64,000 bases of DNA from VFJQ01 sp044226525 (GTDB lineage: Bacteria; Verrucomicrobiota; Verrucomicrobiia; Chthoniobacterales; Chthoniobacteraceae): NCBI GenBank assembly GCA_044226525.1, contig JBGAGV010000001.1:62001-126000 (forward strand). Direction: 5' to 3'. Positions 25,701 to 34,663 of this stretch are shown here, piece by piece. Made by a program: the position numbers and the translations under genes. Below the pieces are notes generated by a model, which was not told where the DNA came from, did no database searches, and saw only the letters and a program-made list of their open reading frames with translations. Numbering within the stretch: the first letter of the stretch is position 1; every line of letters starts with the position of its first letter.

Positions 25701-28700
25701 ATAAGTTCCACCCGGAAACGATCGGGCCCGATGGCGGTTATACCTGGGATCTCGCAGCGACGGGCACCTTCCCCGATGTGGCTTCGATTCGCGACGCCAT
25801 CCAGCAGGGCAAGGTCTATCTGAATGTTCACTCGGTGAACTATCCCGCCGGTGAAATTCGCGGCAATCTTACCCTCGTCGATGGCTCGCAGACGGCGCCG
25901 ATTGCCTCACAGTATCCCGAGCCGAGCGGCACGGATTCGAGCGGGAACGACGCGCATGCCGCGCGGTTCCTGAACCAGGCCACCTTTGGCGCCAGCCCGT
26001 CGGACGTGGCCTATGTCAAAGCTAACGGGTTCCAAGCGTGGATCGACGCCCAATTGGCCCTGCCGCCTAGCCAGCTCTCCAACGACGTCGTTGCCGGCAT
26101 CACTTCCAACATCAACAGCCCTTATCCCTCCACCCTCTTTACCGATACGTGGTGGAAGTATTCGATCACCGGGCCCGACCAGCTCCGCCAGCGTCTCGCC
26201 TTTGCCATGAGCGAAATCATGGTGGTCTCGTGGAACAACGACAGCGGTCCGCTCCAGAACAACGGGCGCATCCTCGCCGACTACTACGATCAGTTGATCA
26301 ACTACTGCCTGCCGACGACCGGAGTGACGGATAGCGGCAATTTCCGCGGCATCCTGAAAGCCGTCACGCTCACGCCGGCCATGGGTCTTTACCTCGACAT
26401 GCGCGGCAACCAGAAGGGCGACGATACGATTGGCCGTCACCCGAACGAAAACTACGCGCGCGAAATCATGCAGCTCTTCTCGGTCGGCTTGAATCGCCGG
26501 TGGGACGACGGCAAGTTCGTGCTCGATTCCAATGCGAATCTCGTTGCGACCTACACCCAGCCGACGATTCTCGGTCTCTCGGCGTTGTTGACCGGCTGGA
26601 ATTACAACCAGGCGAATCAGGGTAACGGCCGCGCTCCCACCAACTTCGGCCCGGGGGCGGATTACCTGAACCCGATGGTGCTGGTGCCGGTCCAACACGA
26701 CCTGAACGCCAAGCTCCTGCTGGATAACGTGATCGCTCCGCCGGCCACCGGTCGGACGCCGCGCGTCAATATCCAGAAAATCGACAGCGGTCCGGCGGCG
26801 ATCGTGACCACGCAGACCGTCCACGGGCTGCAGACGGGCGATTCCGCCTTCATCTCCGGCGTCACGAGCGGCACCTACACGGGCGGGCTCGCGGCGATCA
26901 ATACGGGGCACGTGGTCACGGTGACCTCTCCCACGACCTTTACTGTCCCGGTCGCCGGTGGTGGCAGCGGTGCTGCCGGCACGGTGACGGGGGCGAACGT
27001 GGCCCAGCCGTCGGGATCGTCCTTCCCCGGTGCGGTTACCGCCATTACCGGTTCGCAATCCGATAGCGTCGGCACCAACCTGCCGCATCCCTACGATCAA
27101 TACGGCCTGAAAGAGCTCGACCTGGCGATCGACAATATCGTCGCCAACGAAAACGTTCCGCCTTACATCTGCCGCCAGCTCATCCAGCGTCTGGTCACCA
27201 GCACACCGAGCGCGGGTTACCTGTTCCGCGTCGTGCAGAAGTTCAAGGATAACGGCTCCGGCGTGCGCGGCGATATGGCGGCGGTCGTCAAGCAGATCCT
27301 CCTCGATGGCGAGGCGCGCAGCAGCACCGCTGCGTTTGCCAACAGCCAGTTCGGCAAACAGCGCGAACCCATGGTGCGTCTCACCGGTCCGGCTCGCGCT
27401 TTCCCGGCGGTGGGTTACACTGGCACTTATACCCAGTTGACCGGCATCAACTCGCACAGGCTGCGCATCACGACGACCGCGAACCACGATTTCAGCCCCA
27501 GCTTCGCCGTCAGTCTCGACTTCCGCGGGAATTATAGCCCATCCGGCCAGACGCTGCTGCCGGGCAACGTGCCCACGAGCGCGGCTTACACCGTCCAGAA
27601 CACGACCGCGATCGCGCAGACGCACGTGGATATCTCCGGAATCGCGATTGGCAGCGGGGCGGACCTCGGGAAGACGATCGTTACCACCTCGGCTCCGCAT
27701 GGGCTTACGGGAAGCAAGACCATCTGGTTCTTTGGTCTGTCCGGGAAGTTCTCCGACGCCAGCATCAACTCCGGTGGAAAGACGGCCACTTCGACAGGCA
27801 CGAACACCTTCACCGTGCCGATCACTACGACCTACATCTTCCAGGTTCAGTCAGTTTCGACCGGGAATCCGTGCACGGTCACGACTGTCAATGCGCATGG
27901 CCTGCCCACCGGAACGACGACCGGCGTGCAAATCAACGGTATCCAAGGCGGCACGTTCAGCGGTGGGGCTACGTCTCTGAACGGCACCAACTTTACCGTG
28001 ACGAGGACTGGGGCGAATACGTTTACCGTCGCCTCCTCCGGCGGCACGAATGTCAATTGCACGGTGGCGCCCACCGGCTACACCACCTGGCGCGAATCGA
28101 GCAATCCGGTCGTCGTCACCACGCAGGTGCCGCATGGATTGACCACCGGCGACACGGTTACGATTTCGGGCGTCTCCGGCGGCTCGTTCACTCCGACCAT
28201 CAATGGCACGTTTAACCCGGTGACGGTGATCAACTCGACCTCCTTCTCGGTGGCCTCCAGTGCCGCTTCGCCCTCCACGATCAATACCGGCAGCGTCACG
28301 AGCGTGAACGGTGGAACCGTGCTTGATGTCAATGCGACGGGCATGGTCAACGCCACTTACACCCAGACGGCGGGAAGCTCGTCGATCACCGTGAGCACGC
28401 AGGGGCCGCAGACGGATGTCGCCGGACCTTCGGGCACGATCAAGAGCAAGGTCTACCTGACCTTCCTCTCGCAGACCAATGCTGGGGGAGGCAGCACGCC
28501 GTCGAGCGGAATCTATGATGTCCAGACGACGACCGGGAGCACCAGCTTCACCATCACGGCTCCGGACACCCTGGCCCGCACCGGGCAGGTGCTGATGCCG
28601 AAGATCCCGACCAGCTACACCCCGCAATCGGGCAACGTGGTTCAGTTCAACAACAACGTGAATCACAACCTCTCGGTGGGCGACCAGATCTGGGTGGATG

Positions 28701-29422
28701 TGCCGGTCGTCGTGACTCCGCTCGCCGACGGCGCCTATACGATCACGCAAACCTTGGACGAAGACCATATCAAGACCGCGAACAAGCCGGATGGTTACAG
28801 CGCAGCGGCGGCACCGTCCGGTTCGAATAACAGCGTCAATCTCTATCCCCTGGTGCCAGCGCCGACCGGACGGAGCGGCAACGTAGTGGTGAACCAGAGC
28901 ACGTTTAACCTCGGCTCGACCGAAACGACTCTGACGCAGACGCCGATGAATTCGCCGACGGTGTTCAACTACTTCTTCCCCGACTACAAATTCCCGGGCT
29001 CGCTCTCGCAGAACAACGTGGACTCGCCCGAGTTCCAGCTCACGACCGATTCCAACGTCGTCACCTTGAGCAATGCGATCACGAACATGATCATCGGCAC
29101 CGGCGGCAGCAATGGGAACGTGAATGGCCTGAGCAGCTTCAACAACGGCAGCGGTTCGGTCGTGCTGGATATCGGGTCGTATATGACCACCAACCAGACC
29201 GACAGTGCGACCAACCTCGGCACCCTCGCCGATAACCTCGCCAATCTGCTGATCGGTGGGCCGCTCGAAGCCGCCACGCGCACTCAGATCGTGAACTTTG
29301 TCTCGAACACCTCGAACTTCCCCTACACCGCGGGGAACCCCACCAATACACAAAAGCGCGACCGGGTGCGCGCGATCATTCACCTCATCCTGACCTCTGC
29401 CGAATACGCAGTGCAAAAGTAG
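22793..29422 (+). CDS. giant secreted DUF1800 protein with PA14, CHRD and FCCH-like modules (paralogue B)
   Basis: About 2209 residues. Leader MKRPQRL..., signal peptide ending near VSAIDF (23010); calcium loops DDDGDGISNG (23107) and DIDTDGDGMSDWAE (23401); Calx-beta-like part; PA14 (23920-24640) with an FCCH-like insert at about 24030-24280; putative Ig and second PA14-like region (24700-25450); CHRD (25480-25880); DUF1800 from ARFLNQATFGAS (25965), split by inserts at about 26760-27010 and 27420-28890, ending AIIHLILTSAEYAVQK. The inserts have repeated TPHGL-GD-V-ISGV-GGTF units like those annotated as E1-FCCH domains. Seven bases separate it from the DUF1501 start. Same architecture as 10793-18364. 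Confidence 0.9.
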   Translation: MKRPQRLTHPAFSRAFTASRDGGGSCTSSFRNLNVTHTNMFFPPARLFRSLSGFASLFVFILLFGARPVSAIDFATDKTVWKMLYGVKESQINETGADVGWLGRDDDGDGISNGVEIAAGTNPFNPGSAIKVTSITADASNVYLTFPTMNKKQYVAQQNADLTNAAGWAAVVPTVQVMGDGTSKTLTVPRSGSNVFYRVVVQDIDTDGDGMSDWAETVAGYNPNSNMTNGSTLDGTALPNALSESNVITVSVAKANATQPLNGEPALETGSIVVTRTGPLKFASITVPLQKLGSAVEGVDYDSLPNSITFTAQPPAGYAGGQNQYVLTVNPRANGGRRTNVTTTVKVVPGGGYTVAGSDRGSVVINPADLQDGTGLTGKYFNQADPTYTPAQTNIFAGTPNFTRIDGPIDFPNAIASVAVGNPCVVTTARPHEIPVNGFATIVISGVTGGTFTGGGTSINTTLRANSIGPNTFTLATTGNVDINCTVAPTSVASSILNGTNGWSSLDGPVGMTGASGGFWSVRWTGQVVPKYSETYYFDVRSTDGAVLKVNGQTLVDRWSQGLAEFANSITLKAGIPYDIQLDYWNAGHTAEARLYWWSTSQVKEVIPKSRLYPEPVQSDKVTAIISSLDAVGYVGVPFAYRVAAPNIGGTTTFSLDAESAPLPAGLSISNSGVISGTPTAEGVYNVAINSYNGATQNASTNKGSSVVTITIFPAGGVTRETLSAAGNVLTSDTIAAFDDDTDYASNTSRRLRGYFVPPKTGNYYFWLAANNTAELWIGTDAEYLSRVRRAKVTASTGNKIWNTSTTQQTPWLAFVAGKKYYIEVLQNTGADSDDYVNVGWVQDDIGTIPSTVQAPNPTGAKPLIPNGGGTLAGYPLSGTVPGYVFQPYDYPSVTAPDGTLYSANLGPQGAATTNASGSANLRLNAAGTQAVLHFAYQNLGSPRTAYHLHVDAFGSHPQGEIIFDIDDADKFHPETIGPDGGYTWDLAATGTFPDVASIRDAIQQGKVYLNVHSVNYPAGEIRGNLTLVDGSQTAPIASQYPEPSGTDSSGNDAHAARFLNQATFGASPSDVAYVKANGFQAWIDAQLALPPSQLSNDVVAGITSNINSPYPSTLFTDTWWKYSITGPDQLRQRLAFAMSEIMVVSWNNDSGPLQNNGRILADYYDQLINYCLPTTGVTDSGNFRGILKAVTLTPAMGLYLDMRGNQKGDDTIGRHPNENYAREIMQLFSVGLNRRWDDGKFVLDSNANLVATYTQPTILGLSALLTGWNYNQANQGNGRAPTNFGPGADYLNPMVLVPVQHDLNAKLLLDNVIAPPATGRTPRVNIQKIDSGPAAIVTTQTVHGLQTGDSAFISGVTSGTYTGGLAAINTGHVVTVTSPTTFTVPVAGGGSGAAGTVTGANVAQPSGSSFPGAVTAITGSQSDSVGTNLPHPYDQYGLKELDLAIDNIVANENVPPYICRQLIQRLVTSTPSAGYLFRVVQKFKDNGSGVRGDMAAVVKQILLDGEARSSTAAFANSQFGKQREPMVRLTGPARAFPAVGYTGTYTQLTGINSHRLRITTTANHDFSPSFAVSLDFRGNYSPSGQTLLPGNVPTSAAYTVQNTTAIAQTHVDISGIAIGSGADLGKTIVTTSAPHGLTGSKTIWFFGLSGKFSDASINSGGKTATSTGTNTFTVPITTTYIFQVQSVSTGNPCTVTTVNAHGLPTGTTTGVQINGIQGGTFSGGATSLNGTNFTVTRTGANTFTVASSGGTNVNCTVAPTGYTTWRESSNPVVVTTQVPHGLTTGDTVTISGVSGGSFTPTINGTFNPVTVINSTSFSVASSAASPSTINTGSVTSVNGGTVLDVNATGMVNATYTQTAGSSSITVSTQGPQTDVAGPSGTIKSKVYLTFLSQTNAGGGSTPSSGIYDVQTTTGSTSFTITAPDTLARTGQVLMPKIPTSYTPQSGNVVQFNNNVNHNLSVGDQIWVDVPVVVTPLADGAYTITQTLDEDHIKTANKPDGYSAAAAPSGSNNSVNLYPLVPAPTGRSGNVVVNQSTFNLGSTETTLTQTPMNSPTVFNYFFPDYKFPGSLSQNNVDSPEFQLTTDSNVVTLSNAITNMIIGTGGSNGNVNGLSSFNNGSGSVVLDIGSYMTTNQTDSATNLGTLADNLANLLIGGPLEAATRTQIVNFVSNTSNFPYTAGNPTNTQKRDRVRAIIHLILTSAEYAVQK

Positions 29423-29429
29423 CCGACCT

Positions 29430-31034
29430 ATGAAAGACGACGACAGCATCCTCGCTTCCGGCAATCGCCGCAAATTCATCCGCCAGGCCGCCTGTGCCGC
29501 CCTCGGCACGGCGGGACTGACCAATTGCCTGCGCGATCTGCATTTCATGAATGCAGCCCTCGCCGCCGGTCCTTTCTCGGATTACAAGGCGCTGGTCTGT
29601 ATCTTCCTCGCGGGGGGGAATGATTCGAACAACCTCATCATCCCGACCATCGCGGGCGAATACGCCGACTATGCCAACATCCGCACGCCAGTGCTGGCTC
29701 TGCCGAATGCCGATGGCAGCCCGGGCGCGGCCCAGGCTTTGAATCCCACGGTGAGCGATGGGCACAACTACGGTCTGCACCCGGCCTGCTACGAACTGGC
29801 CCAGATGTTCAACCAGACGACTGGCTTCGACGATCTCGGCAGCGTCGCGCCCGTCTTCAACATGGGGACGCTGGTCTATCCGATGACCAAGGCGCAATAC
29901 GTCGCCAACACCATCGCCAAGCCGCCGCAGCTCTTCTCGCACAGCGATCAGGTCGGCCATTGGCAGACCTCCATCACCGACGCGCCGCCCTCCACGGGCT
30001 GGGGCGGGCGGCTGGCCGATCTCCTTCACTCCAGCAATCCCAATAACTCCGGGGTCGATACGCTTTCGACCTGCATCACCCTCGCGGGGGCGAACACCTT
30101 CGAGGTCGGCGGGAGCGTGCAGCAGTATTCGGTGAGCGCCAGCGCGGGAGTCGTGGCTCTTACCAATCCCGGTAACATGGCCGCGCGGCAGACGACGCTG
30201 AATAACATCCTCGGCGTGGACAAAACCCACGCGAACTATTTCACCTCCAGCTACGCCAAGGCGCTCGATTCTTCCGTCGCCACCGGCACCAGCCTGAGCA
30301 ATGCGATGACCAATTCGCAGATGAGCTCTTACTGGACCACCGTCGCCAACTGGAGCAAGACCGCCACCGATGCGCAGGTTGTCACCCCGAACGGCGGGCG
30401 CACCTTCACCTCGAGCCTCATGCAGCAGCTTCGCACCGTGGCGAAGATCATCGAAGCCGGCTACCGCGCCAATGGAGCGAACAGCGGCCTCGGGATGAAG
30501 CGGCAGATTTTCTTCGTGCAGGTTGGCGGTTACGATACGCACACCGGCCAGACGAACAACGCCGGCAACACGGCCATCGACAACGCGGCGGTCGTGATTG
30601 GCTCGCAGGCCGATCTCCTCGCGGAACTGAGCCAGTCGATCTGGGCCTTCCAGAAAGCGATGAAGCAAATCGGCATCACCTACGGCGATTCGAGCTTCAT
30701 CAACCGCGTCACCGCTTTCACTGCGAGCGACTTCGGCCGCACCTTCCCGAGCAATGGCCTCGGCAGCGACCACGGGTGGGGCAGCCACCACATGGTCGTC
30801 GGCGGCGCCGTGACGAAGAAGAAGACCTACGGCACGTTCCCCACGCTGACCGTGGGCGGCCCCGATGATACCAGCACCGGGCGCTGGATTCCGACGACCT
30901 CGGTGGATGAATACGCTGCCACGCTCGCGCGTTGGATGGGCGTGACCAGCACCAGCGAACTCGCCGGGATCTTCCCGAACCTGACGCGCTTTGCCAGTGG
31001 ATCGAGCGCCAACGGGCTCGGGTTCATGGGGTGA
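29430..31034 (+). CDS. DUF1501 protein (paralogue B)
   Basis: 534 residues. Tat-like N-terminus NRRKFIRQAACAALGTAGL, then DUF1501 features: YKALVCIFLAGGNDSNN, LFSHSDQVGHWQTS, GWGGRLADLL, FFVQVGGYDTHTGQ, TAFTASDFGRTFP and SDHGWGSHH. Translated product is probably exported and acts outside the cytoplasm with its DUF1800 partner. It differs from paralogue A mainly in loops around residues 95-130 and 280-330. Reaction unknown. Confidence 0.93.
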   Translation: MKDDDSILASGNRRKFIRQAACAALGTAGLTNCLRDLHFMNAALAAGPFSDYKALVCIFLAGGNDSNNLIIPTIAGEYADYANIRTPVLALPNADGSPGAAQALNPTVSDGHNYGLHPACYELAQMFNQTTGFDDLGSVAPVFNMGTLVYPMTKAQYVANTIAKPPQLFSHSDQVGHWQTSITDAPPSTGWGGRLADLLHSSNPNNSGVDTLSTCITLAGANTFEVGGSVQQYSVSASAGVVALTNPGNMAARQTTLNNILGVDKTHANYFTSSYAKALDSSVATGTSLSNAMTNSQMSSYWTTVANWSKTATDAQVVTPNGGRTFTSSLMQQLRTVAKIIEAGYRANGANSGLGMKRQIFFVQVGGYDTHTGQTNNAGNTAIDNAAVVIGSQADLLAELSQSIWAFQKAMKQIGITYGDSSFINRVTAFTASDFGRTFPSNGLGSDHGWGSHHMVVGGAVTKKKTYGTFPTLTVGGPDDTSTGRWIPTTSVDEYAATLARWMGVTSTSELAGIFPNLTRFASGSSANGLGFMG

Positions 31035-31062
31035 TCCGCGCCATTCGCGTTCGCCGATTTCG

Positions 31063-31704
31063 ATGAAGCTCCGAGCCGACGTGTTGATCGTGGGTGCCAC
31101 GGTGCTGGCTGCCCTGCTGGCGTGGCTGGCTTTCAAGGAAGAACCCGCCGCACCGGCGCCGTCCAAAGGCGCGCCGTCGCAGCCGTTGTCTTCGTCCTCG
31201 GAACTGAGCGCGCCCTTGCCGGGTTCCAGCTCTCCTGCCGGTTCATCCCAACCCCCGCCTCCGACTGCGAAAAATCCGGTTGTCGCCGATCGCTCGCAAC
31301 CGCCGCCATCCGCCCCCGCCCGGCTGCCCGGCGTTGCCCCCGCTCCTCCGGCTTCCGGACAGCCCATGGCCGCCGCTCCGATCGAGCACGGCACCGCCGA
31401 AGACATCGAAGCCGCTGCGCGAGACATGGACAAAGTTTCGCTGATGATTCGCGATTTTCGCACCCGGATGAAGGAAAACCCGGTCGGCACCAACGCCGAG
31501 ATCATGCGCGCCGTGATGGGCGAGAACGCCAAAGGTGCCAAACTCGGCCCGCCCGAAGGGCAGCAACTCAACGGCAAGGGCGAACTCCTTGATCGCTGGG
31601 GTTCGCCCTATTTCTTCCACCAGATGTCCCGCACCGAGATGGAAATCAAATCCGCCGGCCCCGACCGCCAGATGGGCACGAGCGACGATATCGTGCAGCC
31701 TTAA
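31063..31704 (+). CDS. membrane-anchored protein with GspG-like C-terminal domain (paralogue B)
   Basis: 213 residues from MKLRADVLIVGATVLAALLAWLAF (one membrane helix), Pro/Ser-rich linker, helical RDMDKVSLMIRDFRTRMKENPVGTNAEIM, and the tail LLDRWGSPYFFHQM...IKSAGPDRQMGTSDDIVQP. The tail keeps the GspG-type DDI calcium-site pattern more fully than paralogue A. It begins 28 bases after the DUF1501 stop and closes operon B. It is convergent with the beta-helix gene at 31734. Confidence 0.75.
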   Translation: MKLRADVLIVGATVLAALLAWLAFKEEPAAPAPSKGAPSQPLSSSSELSAPLPGSSSPAGSSQPPPPTAKNPVVADRSQPPPSAPARLPGVAPAPPASGQPMAAAPIEHGTAEDIEAAARDMDKVSLMIRDFRTRMKENPVGTNAEIMRAVMGENAKGAKLGPPEGQQLNGKGELLDRWGSPYFFHQMSRTEMEIKSAGPDRQMGTSDDIVQP

Positions 31705-31733
31705 AGCAGGCAGGAAACCAGGACCGGAGAGAG

Positions 31734-33239
31734 TCAGCGCTCCTCCGAGCCGGCATCCGGCGCGGTGCCGCGGAAGGCGCCCGGTGCGCAACCCGGCAAC
31801 GGTTTCCCGCTGCGATACGTCGAGAGATCGAGCCCGGCATCGATCGCGGCCCGGTCGTTTTCTTCGCGCATTGCAACGTTGTGCGAAGCGGTGAAGTCCG
31901 GAGCCTTCTTCCCGGGCTTTTCCAGGAACGGATGAGGCCCGATGACGAGATTGTTCACGAAATGCCAGTGCGGCGCGATGGAGTCGCGCTTCATGGCCTC
32001 CTTCGCGATATGCACCGCCTCCATTCCGCCGCGGAGGATGGTGTTGTGATAGACATACGCCTCCGCCGGCGACGCATCCATGCTGAACCAGATGCCGAAC
32101 GGCGCGCCGTCGATCAGTTGGTTGTGATGGATAAACAGAGGGCCGGTGCGCGGCAGCTTGAAGCGCAGCCCGCCGTGGGTGCGACGCAGGATGTTGTGAT
32201 GCACCTCCACGTCCACGCAGCCCACACCGAGTTCGATGCCGGAATCGCGCGTGTTTTCGATCGTGTTGCCCGCGATCTCCGTGCCTCGTCCGTGCGCGGG
32301 ATTGGGCAGGGAAATGTCGAGCGACTCCGCATCCGAATCGCCCAGGGTGACGCCATCAAAGGTGCGATAAACGTGGTTGCGCAGGATGCGGTTGCCCGCG
32401 CCGGCCCGCACGAGATCGATCCCGTTGCGGTCGTAGTTCCCCACCTGTTTGTGAATGAGCCAGACTTCGTAATTCGCGCGATTGTGCTCGAGGCTCGGCG
32501 TCCATTCCTCGAACGCGCCTCGCGTGATATTGCACTCCTCCACGAGACAGCGCGAGGCCCCCTTGGTGACGTCGATGCCGGTGCTCTCGAAGGAGGTGAT
32601 GCGGCAGCGTCGCACGGTGCAGTCGGTCGCTCCTTCACCCAGCACGACCGCAGTCGAGCCGCCAGCGAATTCGATGCCTTCGAGGATGGCGCCACTGGTT
32701 TTCGCAATATGCACGAGAGCGGCTCGTTCTGGGACGAACTCCAGCGCGAGTGAGTCTGGATGGGCGCCATTCTCAAAGCGCGCATAGATGCGTTGTTCCC
32801 TGGGGTGATACAGCCAGAGTGCGCGAATCTCCGTGAATCCGCTGAGCGGTGGTCCCTTTCGGAGCAGCGTTTGCCAGTGCCAGTCGCCGTCCTTTTGCGC
32901 GCGCTCGAAGCGCAGCTCGGCGAGAAATTTCCCATCGACCAGCAGTCCCGCCGGGCGTTTTGGCAGGACCGCCGTGAAGATACCTTTCAAATCGTCTCCC
33001 GCATACTCCCACCTCGCCCGGAGTGGCTCCGCACCATTCATCACCGCGCCCGGTTCACCGCGCAGCGTGATTCCCTTTTCCAGTTTCACCCGTTCCCGAT
33101 AAATCCCCGGCGCGAGCGTCACCGCGTCGCCTGCCTTCGCTTTTTCCACCGCTGCGCGAATAGCCGACGTTCCCGGCGTCACGCGAATTTCCGCGGCACT
33201 GACGACCCCGGCGAGGAGGAAAAGCACGAGACGATGCAT
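31734..33239 (-). CDS. secreted right-handed parallel beta-helix protein
   Basis: 501 residues from MHRLVLFLLAGVVSAAEIRV, a signal peptide followed by the typical start of pectate-lyase-like folds (IRAAVEKAKAGDAVTLAPGIYRERV). The body consists of imperfect beta-helix rungs: GAILEGIEFAGG, CTVRRCRITSF, NRILRNHVYRTF, TEIAGNTIENT, VEVHHNILRRT, LFIHHNQLIDG, AYVYHNTILRG. Such proteins bind or cut polysaccharides; a catalytic set cannot be assigned by eye. The longer frame up to 33416 is rejected because it would bury the signal peptide. Confidence 0.88.
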   Translation of the reverse strand: MHRLVLFLLAGVVSAAEIRVTPGTSAIRAAVEKAKAGDAVTLAPGIYRERVKLEKGITLRGEPGAVMNGAEPLRARWEYAGDDLKGIFTAVLPKRPAGLLVDGKFLAELRFERAQKDGDWHWQTLLRKGPPLSGFTEIRALWLYHPREQRIYARFENGAHPDSLALEFVPERAALVHIAKTSGAILEGIEFAGGSTAVVLGEGATDCTVRRCRITSFESTGIDVTKGASRCLVEECNITRGAFEEWTPSLEHNRANYEVWLIHKQVGNYDRNGIDLVRAGAGNRILRNHVYRTFDGVTLGDSDAESLDISLPNPAHGRGTEIAGNTIENTRDSGIELGVGCVDVEVHHNILRRTHGGLRFKLPRTGPLFIHHNQLIDGAPFGIWFSMDASPAEAYVYHNTILRGGMEAVHIAKEAMKRDSIAPHWHFVNNLVIGPHPFLEKPGKKAPDFTASHNVAMREENDRAAIDAGLDLSTYRSGKPLPGCAPGAFRGTAPDAGSEER

Positions 33240-33298
33240 GATTTCCGCTGGTGTAGGGAAAAAGCGCCAGCCCGTCGAGTGCCTCCAGACTTGCCGGC

Positions 33299-34663
33299 CT
33301 ACCCGTAGCGGAGCGCTTCGATTGGTTCGATCCGCGCCGCCTTCACCGCCGGATAAATGCCGCTCATCACGCCGATGATTACCGCGAAGCTGAATGCGAT
33401 GATCACGTTGTCCCACTCCAGCACGGGCGCATTATCGCCGGGAGAAATGGCGATCAGAATCTGCATCACGCCGAGGCTGGCGACGAGGCCGAGCAAACCG
33501 CCGATGACGCCGATCACGGCGCTCTCGACGACGATCTGGATGAAAATATCGCGCCCCTTGGCCCCGACGGCCCGGCGCACCCCGATCTCGCGAATGCGCT
33601 CGGTGATCGACGCGAGCATGATGTTCGTGATGCCGATGCCGCCCACGAGCAGACTGATCCCCGCGATGAGTCCGCCCGAAGTGCGCACGCTGCGGATGTA
33701 TTCCTCATTCCGCTCGAACCATTCCTCGCGCGTGTCGAACCCGAAATCGTCGATCCCTCGGTGTGTGACGCGCAGCATGTCGGCCACGCGATCGAGTGTT
33801 TCCCGGAAGCGATTCACATCGGCCACCTGGAACTGAAGCTGATCGAGCCGGTAATCCGGTCCCTGGTCTTCCTTGGCGACGACATTGGCGCTCTTGAATT
33901 CGTAGAACGCCGTAGTGATCGGCATCACCATCGTGCTGTTTTTGCGCGTGAACGAGCTGTAGCGGCTGGCGGTGGAACTGCGGCCGCTGCTGGTGGGCGA
34001 GCGAACGCGTCCGCTGCTGCTCATGGCCCCAGAGCCCGTGAGTCCCAGCTCGCGTCGGCGTTTGTCGCGTTCGGCTTCGTAAAATTCAAAGATGCCGACG
34101 ACCTGGAATGGGCGCTGGTTGATGAGCACCGTTTCGCCGACAGCATTGTAGTCGGGGTGGTCGGGCCAGAGTTTATCGACCACGATGCGGCCGAGAACCA
34201 CAACGTGTTTGGCCTGCTCGACATCGACCCACGTGATCGGTCGGCCGAAGGCGACGTTGTGTTTGTTGATCGGGAGATAGTCTGGCCAGGTCGCCTGGAT
34301 TTCGCCCCGGTAGTTGCTCGCTCCAGCGATGACATTGGCACCGATGCTCACGACCGGAGCGACGCGGCTGACGAGGTGCGGGATTTTAGTCAGCACCTCC
34401 GCGTCCTCGACCGTGCGGCCCGGGGAAATTTCCCAGATGGATTCCTGCTCGGCGGGGATTTCTTGTTTGATGACGCCAACCAGCTCGATGCCGCCGAGCT
34501 GGGTGATGTAATCCCGCACACCCTTCGCCATGCCGGCCGTGAGGGAGAACATGCTTAGCAACGACGCCACGCCGAGGATGACGCCAAGCATCGTGAGGAA
34601 GCTGCGAAATTTATGGGCCCAGATTTCCTTCAAGCCGACGAGGAGGCTCAGCCAGAGGTTCAC
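33299..34663 (-). CDS. MacB-like ABC transporter permease (FtsX family)
   Basis: 454 residues from a GTG at 34663 that overlaps the ATPase stop by 4 bases (GTGA). One N-terminal membrane helix (about 18-42, FLTMLGVILGVASLLSMFS), a large periplasmic domain, then three helices in the C-terminal third with GLIAGISLLVGGIGITNIMLAS, TERIREIGVRRAVGAKGRD and IEALRYG, all marks of MacB/LolC-type permeases. Odd: a Ser/Arg-rich insertion at about residues 211-236 of the periplasmic domain. Third gene of the operon 36702-33299 (adaptor, ATPase, permease); likely exports a peptide, antibiotic or lipoprotein. Confidence 0.93.
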   Translation of the reverse strand: MNLWLSLLVGLKEIWAHKFRSFLTMLGVILGVASLLSMFSLTAGMAKGVRDYITQLGGIELVGVIKQEIPAEQESIWEISPGRTVEDAEVLTKIPHLVSRVAPVVSIGANVIAGASNYRGEIQATWPDYLPINKHNVAFGRPITWVDVEQAKHVVVLGRIVVDKLWPDHPDYNAVGETVLINQRPFQVVGIFEFYEAERDKRRRELGLTGSGAMSSSGRVRSPTSSGRSSTASRYSSFTRKNSTMVMPITTAFYEFKSANVVAKEDQGPDYRLDQLQFQVADVNRFRETLDRVADMLRVTHRGIDDFGFDTREEWFERNEEYIRSVRTSGGLIAGISLLVGGIGITNIMLASITERIREIGVRRAVGAKGRDIFIQIVVESAVIGVIGGLLGLVASLGVMQILIAISPGDNAPVLEWDNVIIAFSFAVIIGVMSGIYPAVKAARIEPIEALRYG

